DNA of 64,000 bases, from the NCBI GenBank assembly GCA_008477525.1, contig SPDT01000003.1:3286001-3350000 (forward strand), written 5' to 3'. The DNA is from Hypomyces perniciosus (Eukaryota; Ascomycota; Sordariomycetes; Hypocreales; Hypocreaceae). A program made the translations under genes and the position numbers. Of the stretch, positions 36,016 to 46,797 are shown piece by piece. How positions within the stretch are numbered: position 1 is the stretch's first letter; each line of letters opens with the position of its first letter. Below the pieces are notes generated by a model. The model ran no database searches. It saw only the letters and a program-made list of their open reading frames with translations, and was not told where the DNA came from.

Positions 36016-36177
36016 TGTCACGGCACTAAACCTGCCCTCTAATGACTCATCAGCATCACGTGCGTCCTCACGTAATGACTTGGTCCTACACCTTCAAACC
36101 ACATTCTCATAGCTTCTTGCCTTGTTCAAGGCACAACAAAGATATCACCTTGACCCGCTGTTCCGTGTGCCGTGATA
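36016..36177 (+). repeat. 3' LTR (162 bp)
   Basis: It is preceded by a polypurine tract and followed by the TTATT target duplication. It carries the C/G state at 10 of the 13 sites that differ from the 5' LTR. Confidence 0.93.
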
Positions 36178-36600
36178 TTATTCCTTTATTTCTCTACTAT
36201 TTCCTAGTTATAGTATTTAGTTATATTAATATTATATATTACTATAGATACCTATAGTATTAGAATTTTAAATATATATATTAGATTTATATTTATTTAT
36301 TTTAACTATTCAAAAATAGTAAGATATAAAGTATATATATTAATATTTAAATAATAAAGTTATATATATTAATTTAAATAGCTGTTATATAATTATAAGC
36401 TATTTAATTAAAAAATATAACTTAAAGTATTTAGTTTTTTTTATTATATAGGCTTTTTTATAAAGTTTTAAAAAGGTAGTGCTTTTAATATAAAACTTAT
36501 AGTAAACTCAAGGTTTTAGTAAAGTTCTAGTCAAGGACTAAAAGGGATTAGCTATTTAGTACCTTAGTGTTACTATTTAATATAATAAAAGCCGCAATAC

Positions 36601-36852
36601 AAAACGGTTTACGGAGTAGACTCCATCCCACTACCTAATTCTACTACTATCAAAGCACATGTGGAAGCCAAGTCACAACCAACTGCACAGTTTCTATCCC
36701 GTTGGAATGTTTTATTTACGAGCTAGTCATGATACCTATATACAGGCGCGTTATGTCGTTGAAAATCGTGATCAATCAGGCGCATCAACATCGTCTTGTC
36801 TTGTCTTGTCTCATAAGCCGTTCAGCATTGCATTGCTATGCTGGTATTCATC
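36601..36852. other. Boundary between repeat island and gene-rich DNA
   Basis: Normal composition returns here, with a TACGGAGTA copy at 36610-36618. The stretch is the 3' flank of the carboxylesterase gene. Confidence 0.45.
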
Positions 36853-38961
36853 TTAGTTGGGCACTCTGGGCCCGACCGATCGCCAAACCCCACAGCGAGC
36901 GCCACGACCGCCCTCCCAAGTGAGAGCATTGGCAAGGCTGAAAGTATTGACAATGCCAGCTCCCGTGCGGACGTAGAAGCTCAGGTCGTCAGTGACGGTC
37001 ACCAGGGACACGTCTCCGCCAGTAGTGTTGAGGTTCATATGGATCGGTGTCTGCACCGAGTACTGCGGCCAGGAAATCTGACCCGGGCTCCCGGAATCCT
37101 TCGGGATAGTCGCGTTCTTCTCGCCGGCACTGGCATCGGCGACGGAGATGACGGGAGTGTTGCGGGTGATGAAGTTGCCCCAGATCTTCTGGAAGGCAGA
37201 GCGGAAGTCCGCGCTGGGCGTCGTGGCGCCCACGGACCAGTACGCTGAAAGATCAGCACCGTGATATGATGGCTGGACAGAGTACTGGTACTTCCAGGCC
37301 TGGCGGGACATGGTTCCGAACGCCTCGGCGAGCCACTGGGCTGGGCAGTGGAACAGAGACTCGGCAGCGACGTTGAACGCCGTTTGCTGGATGCCCGTTG
37401 CCATGCTAGACTGGTTGTTGGCGTTGGGGCCAGAGACGCCGAGGGTGTCGAAGCGCGGTCCGTTGTTGCCTGGTTGGGCGTCGGCAGTGTCGTAGATGCG
37501 GTTAAGGGTGGTGACATCGTCGTTGCTGAGGAGGGGAAAGGTCGCGGCGATGAAGTCATCAAACTGGGACTTGGTACGGATCTTTGGGTTGGTCAGGGGG
37601 ACGCCTTCGTTTGCGTTGGTCTGTTTGCGTCAGCAAGGGGGTTGATTCATAGGGGGTTCATGGGTTCAGTGCTCACTCCGACGAGAAGTCGCTTGCCGCT
37701 GACTTGGTTGTTCAGCAGCTGTGATGATGGCCGATCCCGGATGAAGTCGCCGTCGAGGACGGGGAGCCAAGCAAAGCTTCCCCAGTAGCCACGGGTGGTG
37801 GACACGAGGCCACTGACAGTCTGCAGCACGGTGGTGTTGGCGGCAACAAGGCAGTCAAACACGCTTCCGTACTTGTTCAGAGCAACGACGTCATCACCAC
37901 AGCCAGCCAGCTCAGCGAAGGCCTCGTAGTTCTCCGTGGGGACGTCGTCATCGGGCTTGTGGATGCCGGGCACATACGGGCTCGCGAGGATGATCTGGGA
38001 CAAGGTAAGCTAAGCAGTCCACGTTTTCGCAGGCATTGAACACTACATACGTTATTGAAGAGGTGGGAGTCTTGGCCGCCATATGCCAGGGCCTGGTACA
38101 TGCCAGATCCAGCGCCGGATGATTCGCCTCCCAGGGTCACGCGGGTAGGGTCACCACCGAACTTGGAGATGTACTTCTGCACCCACTGGAGGGCGAAGCG
38201 CTGGTCCAAAAGGCCGGCGTTGAGCTTACCGTGCTTCTTGACATCAGGCGAGGCGAGGTATCCAAAGGCACCGAGACGGTATTGAATCTCAACAGTGATG
38301 AAAGCATTGTCGTTGGTGTTCATGAGGTCACTGGGGTCATAGTTTGCACCGAAGAGTGAGTAGCCACCGCCATCTGAACGAACGCAGCACTTAGCATTTG
38401 CGATTTTCATATAAAGCCGAAGCTTGGTTTGTTTCAACGAGTTTAGACTTACGGATCCAGACAAACACGGGCAGGTTCTTGGCACCCGGCGGCGCATAGA
38501 CGTTGAGATACAAGCAATCCTCATTCCCTGGCCCGGAATTGAAGCCGTAGGCGGCCGGGAGCCCGAAGCCGCCAGACTGAGGACATATGGGCGGCTGGTT
38601 CACAGCGCTGATGACGCGACCTCTGCAGCGGGAGGAGGGAGGAGCTTGAGGAGCTTGCCATCGAAGCTTGCCGACTGGAGCAGCGGCGTATTGGACGCTG
38701 TGAGGTGTAAGTACAATGATGTTCGTCGTATGAGTGAGTGAGTGAGTGAGTGAGTGAGTGAGTGGGAAAGGACGGAAGCTAATACCCCTTCCAGATGTTC
38801 AGGCCATAGGTGCCGCTGTATGCTCCTTCATAGACGGCATAACCCACATCGACTCGAGGGCTATTAGAGTAGGTCGTGTTGGCACATGGTCCCGATAGCG
38901 TGTCAGCAGAAGTGGAAGCTGAGAACGCTAGCAGCAGTGGTAGCAAGACGCCAAGGGCCAT
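36853..38961 (-). CDS. Secreted type-B carboxylesterase/lipase (alpha/beta-hydrolase)
   Basis: Five exons (38961-38786, 38697-38453, 38373-38051, 37994-37677, 37620-36853) encode 609 aa, in phase throughout. A signal peptide (MALGVLLPLLLAFSASTSA) opens the protein. Carboxylesterase landmarks are all present: GVQYAAAPVGKLRWQAP, EDCLYLNVYAP, oxyanion hole HGGGYSLFG (141-149), nucleophile elbow GESSG (Ser225), the acid in TNANEG (Glu359) and the histidine in YHGADL (about His474). Many N-glycosylation sites (NTT, NAT) fit secretion. These enzymes hydrolyse esters of lipids, xenobiotics or plant and animal polymers; the substrate is not predictable. Intron 1 contains a (GAGT)n microsatellite. The 3' end lies only about 250 bp from the repeat island. 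Confidence 0.9.
38731..38764. repeat. (GAGT)n microsatellite in esterase intron 1
   Basis: Eight TGAG units lie between the donor and acceptor of intron 1 (38785-38698). In the transcript they read as CACT repeats. Confidence 0.85.
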
Positions 38962-41420
38962 GATGCAGCGCTTCAGAGATCCGATTCACGATCGCCAAGC
39001 ATGCAACACAATAGAGATACGAAAAGGGGTGCCGCTATTGCTCGTGCTGGAGAGGGAGAGGGAGAGGAGCGCGTTCACAGCTATGAAGAGCAGGGTGGGT
39101 GGGTGAGGGAGAGGAAATGAAAGGACGAGGAGGGAGAGGCAATCGAATTGGTTTTTCAATAAACGTGAAACGTACGTGACGGGAAACTATTGCTCATGCC
39201 GTCTTTGGTTTCTCGCAATATTGATTGCTGTGGAGCTCAATTGCAAGGAGTGAGATCCCTATCTGACATGGGCTGTTTTGTTTGTAAGTGTAATATTGGA
39301 AGAGTGCTTTAGTGTACGGAGTTATTACGAGTAGTTAGTGGGGGACAAGGGATCGAGATGCGATACGGTGAAGGCCAATATCCAATATTCTCCACAGAAT
39401 AGGCATCAGTATTTGTTCTAGAAAAAAAGAGATCTCTCTTACCCTATCCCAGTGTCTCATGGTATTAGTAACAATGGCTTTCTGTCTTATATGTAGTATT
39501 CACGATGCGTTCTCTTGGTGGTCAACAATCGTGGTGGAATATGCAGGCGGCCACATGGAGGCAGCGATCTATGCACTAATATGGAACACACGGAATATAG
39601 TAACAAACTCATACGAAGTACGGAAGAGTTCATTTGATATTACTCGTAGTAATACTATTAGTAGTAGTACTCCGTACTCGTAGAGAACAAGGCTAATAAG
39701 TCCGACCTGTCCATTTCTAGGATATACCGAAAGATCCTCGTATTAATCAGTAGCACGGAGTAGTACTACTATTAGTAGTACTGCTATTAGTAGTACTACT
39801 ACTAGTAGTACCACAAGGAACGGCCTACGGAGGTGATGATTTACTCCGCTCCTTACTCGTACACCGAACAAACACGGTTAAAAAGAAGGTATTTTGATAA
39901 ACACTAATAGATAAGAGGAATAGTACTAGCACATACGAGTACATACAACGAGTAATTTTTTTTTTCGGTTTCGGTAGGAGAAAGCGATGTGACTGGAGCA
40001 AAAAAGCCTTTTATCCAGAAGCCTTATGGTCTGAGCGCTTCACCTTGGCCCGTAACTCGTATACCGTATACTGACATCTGCTCATTAAACACCAAACACC
40101 AGACTAACGCCTATTGTGTTCTCTGAATCACGGCATAAACTCTGCGAGTCAGGGAAGCATTTTGCCCTTATTCAGGTATTCGGTCAGCTGAATACCACCA
40201 ATTTCCAATCCGTGGCCTCTTGCAACAAGCCCTTGACCGTCTGTATGGAATCATCACTCGAAACGTCTCCTGAACGAAGACTTTTTCGGCAGAGTTATCA
40301 GCAACATACTCCATAAGTCTCCATAAATATTACATGTCAGATATCAATAGTAGACGCATGTTTCTCCGGAGCTTACCGTGACACATGCCGACTCTTCTCG
40401 GACTTGATGGATGCAGAGTTTTGCATGAACTCCATGTGGCACCCCCGCGTAAGCCTTTAGCCATTAATGTGTATGGTTCTGTGTTATATGCAGGGGCAAG
40501 AAGAAGGATTGGGATACGCTAATACTAATGTGCCTGCCTGCTTGCTCTGGATCACTGTCTTCAGCCTGTTGAGCAGTGAACGAATTAGACCCAGGGAAAT
40601 GTCTCTAGTCTGTCCGATCTTCCCAGCTCCAAGCCCCTGGATCTCGGAATCCCGGCAATGGAGCCAAGTAGGACTAGGCATGGGTCAATCTTGATGGACA
40701 TGCGGATGTTCACATCGACCAAGGGATCAGTCCGGTCAACTCTAATCCGCTCAAGATCCACGGATCTTTGAGTATCCTTATACTAACAGTGCGGAGGCTT
40801 AGGAGAAGGAGCATGTAGCCTCCGAGACCACCGAGGATAATCGACTGCTTCTCGTACTACGAGTGCTGGTAGCCGTACTAGTATTCCCTCTATCTCGTGC
40901 AAAGTCTTGCGCCATCACAAGTTCGTTTGACTAGTGCTGACAAGAAGTGACCAACTCCCGAGCCTATTTGGGATCCCGGTACTCCGTATTCGTGCCGCTA
41001 TCAACCAATGCTAGCGGAATGGACCAGCAGTCTTTATCGGAAGCTAGACGAAAACGTGGTACGGCTCTATCCATCGGTAGAATACCTGCTCTCACTCTCG
41101 CGTGCTTTACGAGTATAAACAAGTTGGTAACATAATATGATGGAGCACACACACACACACACCTTCCATCTTAGAAGTGGCCCGACGAAAAAGGGGCCCA
41201 CTGGTTGTTACCGGTTAATCGCCCTTTCGTATATGACTAGCATAGCGGCACTTGATCAAGTGTCGAAGTTGATTGATATCCGTGATGGGCAGCACCCTCG
41301 CCAAGTCTTAATACATAGAGCGATGGGCTAGCTGACTGGCCGTTCATTGCTTATTTCTTTCTTATTCGTTCACTGGATTGTATTCTTGCCTTATTGCTTC
41401 ACTCTTGATCGAAAACAGCC
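38962..41420. other. Intergenic region with TAGTAGTACT-type repeats
   Basis: The 2.5 kb between divergent genes holds the promoters of the carboxylesterase and the rhodopsin-domain gene. The centre (39640-39960) has many TAGTAGTAC/GTACTACTA words. TACTCCGTA occurs at 39668-39676 and 40980-40988, and a (CA)n tract lies near 41144. Short frames lack recognisable content. No RNA gene was seen. Confidence 0.45.
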
Positions 41421-42818
41421 ATGGCGAACAATGGCACGTACAGCGCGGCCTACTTGGCCGAGGACAAGACGGCCTTGATCAACACCATGTACGCTATTCC
41501 AATCCCTCTCGAGATAATCAGCACGGTGCTTCGGATATGGGTGAGGGCGCGATCGCAGCCGGGGCGGTATAGTCCTCCTTACGACGATTACCTGATGATA
41601 TTTGCAACGGTATGTCGTCGAGTTTGTCGAGGAGGCGATTGAGAGGGATGGGGACTAATGGTTATTCAGATTGCTGCGGTTTGTGAATGCATCACTGGCT
41701 TGATCTATGGTACGTTCGAGACAACTCACAAGGGTGTATGGAGTACTCTGTATTAACAGCACCCTCCATAGGAGCACCATATGGACTTGGTCGACATAGA
41801 GCGGCTGTGAGTCCTGAAGATCTAGCCACGTTGTTAAGGGTAAGTGTTGTCGTTCCCATCATCCGTCTATCAAAGCCATCACAATGCCAATACGTCCGTC
41901 TATTCAACAGGGCGACTACATCTTCAGCCACTTCTACAACATCGCCATCGCCACCACCAAACTCTCCGTCCTGGCGCTGTACTATCGCGTCTTCGCCACC
42001 CGCGCATTTCGCCTCGTTGTCATCCCCACCGCCATCTTCATCTGCGCCTGGGTCGTCGTCATGGAGCTCATCATGGGCTTTGGGTGCCATCCCTTGGAAG
42101 CCTGGTGGCACGCCGCAGAGGGGAGGTGCATCAACAAGGTCGCTCTGACGTACTTCACCAATGTGACGAACCTGGTGGCCGATCTGTGGATCTTTACCCT
42201 CCCCATCCCTGTGATTCTGAAGCTGCAGACAAGCAAGGATAAGAGGATGAGTTTGATCTTCTTGTTCTCCATTGGATTGGGGACATGCGCTATTAGTGCG
42301 GCGAGACTGTCGTTTGTGTTTGGCGTTGGCTCTTCAGACTTTACATGTAAGAAGCCGTCTCTCTTCTCCCATACCCCTACAACGCATCACTAACACGGAT
42401 CGTCTATCAAGGGGAAGAGGTTGGATTGGGTATCCTTTCCATCTGGGAGCCCTGCGGTGCCATTCTCTGCGCAAACCTGCCTCTCATCTACCGAATGTTC
42501 GTCAGCATGGCCAGCAAAGTCCGAGCTACAGTCAAGAGCTCGGAATCACGAGGCCGCACGACCAAGGGCGGTGCTTCCGGACGCCAGAAGTCGAGCATGA
42601 GGCCCTACGAAGACTGGACGAGGCTGACGAATAGCGGAGCCCTGTGTGATGAGAACGGCCGAACGGTGGAGGTTTCCGCGCATCAGAGTCCGTCTGTGTC
42701 GACCGAGACAGAGTTGGAGGTGCTGAAGAGTGGTGGGATTGTGGTGCAGACGGCGTTTACACAGGATAGCCATCAGGAGCTGGTGTGGCATACGGCGTCT
42801 GTGAAGGAGGAAAAGTGA
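41421..42818 (+). CDS. Seven-transmembrane rhodopsin-domain protein (fungal Pth11-related family)
   Basis: Five exons (41421-41609, 41670-41709, 41772-41839, 41911-42346, 42412-42818) encode 379 aa, all phases consistent. Seven hydrophobic spans are visible at roughly 18-42, 55-80, 97-128, 131-160, 175-200, 207-235 and 248-275. They carry the family motifs LRIWVRAR after TM1, DDYLMIFA, YGLGRH, TKLSVLALYYRVF, ADLWIFTLPIPVILKL, SIGLGTCAISAARL and WEPCGAILCANLP. The C-terminal ~100 residues are a Ser/Thr/Lys-rich cytoplasmic tail. This is the fungal integral-membrane 'rhodopsin' family near Pth11; some members sense surfaces or ligands. There is no retinal-binding lysine motif, so light sensing is not implied. 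The Pth11 CFEM domain is absent. Confidence 0.88.
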
Positions 42819-43281
42819 GGCTGGCCTGCTGTTACAATTAATTCCATGTATTATATAATAGTGTATATTACCGCTCCTCATTATGGGCCGAGAGCAACCC
42901 AGTATTTCTTTATTTAACACACATATAATTATATAAACTTATAAATACTACTGGTATTAGTATATAAAATTCCCAATCGATCAAATGTGAAGCTATCCAG
43001 ACTCCATAAATTTCCCAATTGAGCATCTGCCGTCTGTGCGCTTCGTAATACACGAAAATCCAAAGCGTGACGTCGTTCGTTCACTTTCTGCTACGTACTA
43101 ATAGTATGCATTTTGTCCTTTCAACCTCGGACCTTTTTAACCTCCACCTCAGTATTGCGAAAGCCCACACACGCAAAACAGCTCCACGAGAGGCGCTGAA
43201 ATCGATCAAAAGGCCTTCTTGGCCTCCTATTCCATTATCCGCACCACAGCTCGAATTGGCAGACGCACGCACGCAATCGCA
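42819..43281. promoter_or_regulatory. Intergenic: rhodopsin-gene 3' flank and swd2 promoter
   Basis: An AT-rich 3' flank (42830-43060) is followed by the swd2 upstream region with CCT/CACAC tracts. Nothing else was recognised. Confidence 0.45.
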
Positions 43282-44635
43282 ATGGCATCAACGCCAATGG
43301 ACATCGACCGCCCTGAACGCGGAGGAGCCGCTGCGACAGCGAATGGCTCTGCTTCTTCTTCGTCACTTAATATTCAGAGAACACTCGGCGCAGCAGCGAC
43401 CGCGTCTGTATCGAACCTCAGCGATGTCATGTCCAACTTTCGCCCAACCAAGGTTCGTCCATAGGCCCCATCTCCGAGAGACACACAGACAGGCAGACAG
43501 ACAGACAGACAGACAGACAGAGTCTGACCATCTTGTTGGAACAGCTCCTCCGCCGTGACGATGTCAAGGAGGGGAAACCCACTCCTCATGTCCTCTCAAT
43601 TGACTACGATGACGAGGGCGAACTGCTCATGACCTCCGCTAGCGACGAGACGATTCAGATCTACAATGTGCGAGAGGGTCGACACGACAAGAGCTTGCTG
43701 AGCAAGAAATACGGCGTCAAACTCGCCAAGTTTACCCATACTCGCTCAAGCATCATCTACGCCAGCACCAAGCAAAACCGTACTTGCATCCGATCACCCC
43801 CCCTCTCAATCTCCTCCCAATACTGACTTTGTTCCGTCCACCAGATGCTATAAGATACCTCGCTACGCACGACAACTCCTTCATCCGCTACTTCGAAGGC
43901 CACGACGCCACCGTCACGTCCCTCGCCGTCCACCCCGGAAGCGACAACTTCATCTCCTGCTCGCAAGACAACACCGTCCGCCTATGGGATACGCAAACAA
44001 AACACTGGCAGGGCCAACTCTTCCTTCGCTCGCCTTGCCTCGCCGCGTACGATCCTTCAGGCACAGTCTTCGCAGTTGGGTGTCCTAGCAGCGGGTCTGT
44101 GCTGCTGTACGATGTGCGCAACTACGATAAGGCGCCCTTTGCGACTGTTGATGTGGTGGAGCAGTGCAGGAGGGTGGATGCCCAGCACGTTGTCCGCGGG
44201 TGGACGAAGCTCGAGTTTTCAAATGATGGAAAGTCCCTTCTCGTGGGGACAAAGGGTAACGGGCATTTCTTACTCGATGCCTTTGAAGGCACGCTGAAGG
44301 CGTATCTCCGTCGCCCTGCTGGCGGCACACGTCGCCTCGCGGTGGGAGAGGCAGCAGCATCTAACGGCGCTGCGCCTACTGATCCAACTGCGTTCGAAAG
44401 TAGCGGAGACTGTTGTTTCGCACCAGACGGGCGGTTCGTGCTTAGCGGGTCGGCGAGGCAAGATGTCTTGGTGTGGGATACGTTGAAACAGCCGCCAGAC
44501 AACAAAGTCCTGGACCCGACCTGGACGCTCCCCGACAAGCGAGAGGCGGCGGTGTTGGCATTTAACCCGCGGTTTAATTTCTTTGCTACGGCGGACCAGG
44601 ATTTGATATTCTGGTTGCCGGATCCGCATGCTTGA
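43282..44635 (+). CDS. swd2: WD40 protein Swd2 (COMPASS H3K4 methyltransferase and CPF subunit; WDR82 ortholog)
   Basis: Three exons (43282-43452, 43545-43779, 43845-44635) encode 398 aa in phase. The start is the ATG at 43282; the open frame extends upstream only to a TTG. After a Ser/Ala-rich leader, FRPTKLLRRDD opens a WD40 propeller: VLSIDYDDEGELLMTSASDETIQIYNV, the Swd2-specific segment ASTKQN-HAIRYLATHDNSFIRYFEGHD, then NFISCSQDNTVRLWD, a CLAAYDPSGTVFAVGC blade and a terminal AVLAFNPRFNFFATADQDLIFW. Swd2 serves in Set1/COMPASS and in the cleavage-polyadenylation factor, linking H3K4 methylation to 3'-end formation. Intron 1 has an unusual GTTCGT donor and carries an (ACAG)n repeat. Confidence 0.92.
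43484..43521. repeat. (ACAG)n microsatellite in swd2 intron 1
   Basis: About eight ACAG units with one GCAG variant lie upstream of the branch-point-like GTCTGACC and the true acceptor at 43544. Confidence 0.85.
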
Positions 44636-44872
44636 AAAAGAGGGCTTGGAGTTTTTAGATATAGGGAGGCAATGACATTTATGACGAGTTTGTACAGTAC
44701 ATATTGATTTAGAGAGGGGGGGGAGGACTGTAGATACCCAAAGTCATCGTGATGGCTGCTTCAATTGCGATAGAATTACACAGTTAGGCACTCAGCTTTG
44801 CAGAATGACTTGGCCTCATAAAACATACTGGGGTAATGTTGGCTACTCAAGTCAAGCATCTATCTGTAAACA

Positions 44873-46797
44873 TCAACACTGCGGAGGTGGAGGTGGGTTT
44901 GGAGAGCAGCATGCCTTGTTTGGCCAACTCAACTTGACACCACCCATCTGAGCCCAAAGACCATCCCAAAACTCACACTCGTCAAAGTCTAGCTCCGAAG
45001 TCGCAATCGTGCTATCCTGGATGTACACGCCCGTGTTAGAGCAAGTCTCGAACCTAGGCCACTTGACATCCTTTGTCGATGGGTTCCCCCTGACAGCCAT
45101 GCCTGTCCACGAGGCGATCATGGACTTGCTTAACTCGCGGTCTCCCTGGGTGGCGTTGCAACTTCCGTTTCCCCAGGCTTGTTTGTCCATGTTGCCAAAG
45201 ACAAACGGAAGCTCAGTCGTGTGCGTAGCTCCGAGGAGTTTTCTCCTGTACCAGGAAGGGAACGGTGTGTCGGCTCCCCCCAACCAGGGACAGAAGAACG
45301 CATTGTTGAAACGATACGTGTAGGCTGGCGTTCCGGCAGAGATGGCGGCGCGGAGGGTCTTGTAGGCGGGGCAGTTGTAGCCAGAGATGGTGACGATGCG
45401 CGAGATGGCGGCTAGGGCGGCGCTGGAGGTGGATTTGGTGTGGTTGAAGGCGGAAAGGGGGTACATCAGGTTGATGGCTTCCCCGAAGCGGCCCCATTGG
45501 GAGAGGAAGCTTTGGTAGGTCTTTTCGGTTAGGGGTTTGGCTTCAACGTCGGGGATGTAGTAGGGAACGACGGCGAGGGTGCTATCATCTTCGTCTGTAA
45601 GAGTATGTTTAGAAGGGGGTTCAAGTTCAATGTGGTTGAAGTGTGTGTGTATGGTATGCGATGCTTACTTTGTCCAATGATGATGGGCACCTGAGAGCCG
45701 ACTTTCAAGGGCTCGTGCTTAATAAACTGGCCGTCGAGGACAGGAGAGTTGATCTTGGTGGTGTTGGGCAAGTTGATTCCAAGAGGAGATCTGAGAATTC
45801 CGCCATTGACCTTGTGATCCAAGAGGGCGTGCGTTTTTATATAGGCATCAAGGAGTTGTTTCAGGGGCTTTACTTGTAGACAGACCGGCTATTACAACAT
45901 GAACACGGGTACGTTAGTGTTTCGTTTGCAAGATTTAGTAGCGACAACTTACAGCCTTGATGTCGCAACCGAGCGCCTTTGCAAAACTCTGGCCGGCATA
46001 TCGCGCTGTGCGGAATGGAGCCAAATCCACTCCACCGCCAGACTGCATAATGGCTGCGGATATCAAGCCCTTGGCCTGGGGCAGCGTCGAGACCACAAAG
46101 GTGTTATCTGCACCGGCACCCTGACCAAAGAGCAAGACCTTGGTTGCATCGCCACCAAAAGCGCCAATGTTCTCCTTCACCCAGGTGAGGGCAGCAAGAT
46201 AGTCCTGGATAGCCATGTTGCCCAGGATGCCAGCGTCAGGCAAGAATAGGAAGCCCAGGGGTCCGAGGCGGTAGTTGAAGGCGACGATGATGGCATCGGT
46301 GGCGAGGTTGCAGGCGTTGTAAATGGGGAGGTTGAGGGCGCCTCCGTCATTGTCTCCGCCATGGGCCCATACCTTGACAGGTAGTGATGAGTTGGCAGTA
46401 GCATTAGCTGGCACATAGATATCAAGATACAAGCTATTTATTTCTTGTATTTAGTATACAGTCTTATCGCTTTGGGGTTGAGATCTTACCAGTCCTCTGA
46501 AGTTGGCGTCTGCACGTCGTGGGCACTGGGCCACTGAATGCAGCCGGGGGGCGACTGGAGCGCATAGAGAATACCTCCAGCATATGAGCCATTGAATGGC
46601 TTTGGTGGCCTAAATCTCAGGTGTCCAATTGGAGGTTGAGCGTAGGGGATGCTTTGGAACACCTTTGCACCTGAGTCTGGGCATCGTTCTCCCTGGATCG
46701 TACCAGCAGAGACGTGTACGACAGGAGGGGTTTCACTGAGTGTAGTGCTTCCGGTCGCTATCAGTAGAGCCGCCAGAAGAACTGCTTGGTGGAGCAT
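44873..46797 (-). CDS. Type-B carboxylesterase-like protein lacking the nucleophile serine (putative pseudoenzyme)
   Basis: Four exons (46797-46490, 46433-45953, 45888-45669, 45594-44873) encode 576 aa with consistent phases. A signal peptide (LLAALLIATGSTTL) is followed by family motifs FQSIPYAQPPIGHLRF, EDCLYLDIYVP, AHGG (oxyanion hole, about 126-129), FNYRLGPLGF and AIQDYLAALTWVKENI. The nucleophile elbow, normally GxSxG, reads FGQGAGAD: the serine position (residue 208) is glycine, codon GGT. The acid region reads IIGQNEDDS, where the family usually has an NxxEG-type sequence. The histidine segment GATHTTELPFVFG is present. The gene is otherwise intact, so it may have a non-catalytic role or be recently inactivated. 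It is divergent from the other esterase in this window and not a recent tandem copy. Confidence 0.85.

Larger units (their letters stand above)
29575..36177 (+). mobile_element. Chromodomain-containing Ty3/Gypsy LTR retrotransposon, RIP-inactivated
   Basis: A 6,603-bp element with two 162-bp LTRs and the target duplication TTATT (29570-29574 and 36178-36182). A purine tract (AAAAGGGGGGGG) lies just before the 3' LTR. Frames are full of stops, but ordered pol remnants are legible. Reverse transcriptase has AYLDNILVY (from YLDDILVY) near 33325-33354. RNase H has a TDAS-like INALN*ASNSILFQ near 33764-33815. Integrase has a KGHPG-like zinc-domain end near 34540-34560 and PETIILDQGT near 34906-34945. 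A chromodomain follows at 35689-35871. The order RT-RNaseH-IN-chromodomain defines a chromovirus-type Gypsy element. A gag-like region probably occupies about 30000-31500. I could not identify a primer-binding site after the 5' LTR. Confidence 0.93.
25250..36600. other. AT-rich, RIP-degraded repeat island
   Basis: About 11.3 kb in which TA-rich sequence dominates and long open frames vanish, bounded by normal gene-rich DNA on both sides. It holds the LTR retrotransposon, the nested DNA elements, simple repeats and unassigned AT-rich stretches (25250-25825, 25940-26420, 27003-27313, 36183-36600). Stop codons TAA/TAG replace expected CAA/CAG/TGG codons inside the retroelement, the signature of repeat-induced point mutation. 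No host gene is supported within it. Confidence 0.9.

Noticed and set aside
43219..43281. Longer N-terminus for Swd2
   Set aside because: The extension starts with TTG; the first ATG in frame is at 43282.
36853..46797. Two carboxylesterases and a rhodopsin-like receptor as a secondary-metabolite cluster
   Set aside because: No polyketide synthase, NRPS, terpene synthase, P450 or pathway regulator is present, and the housekeeping gene swd2 lies between them.
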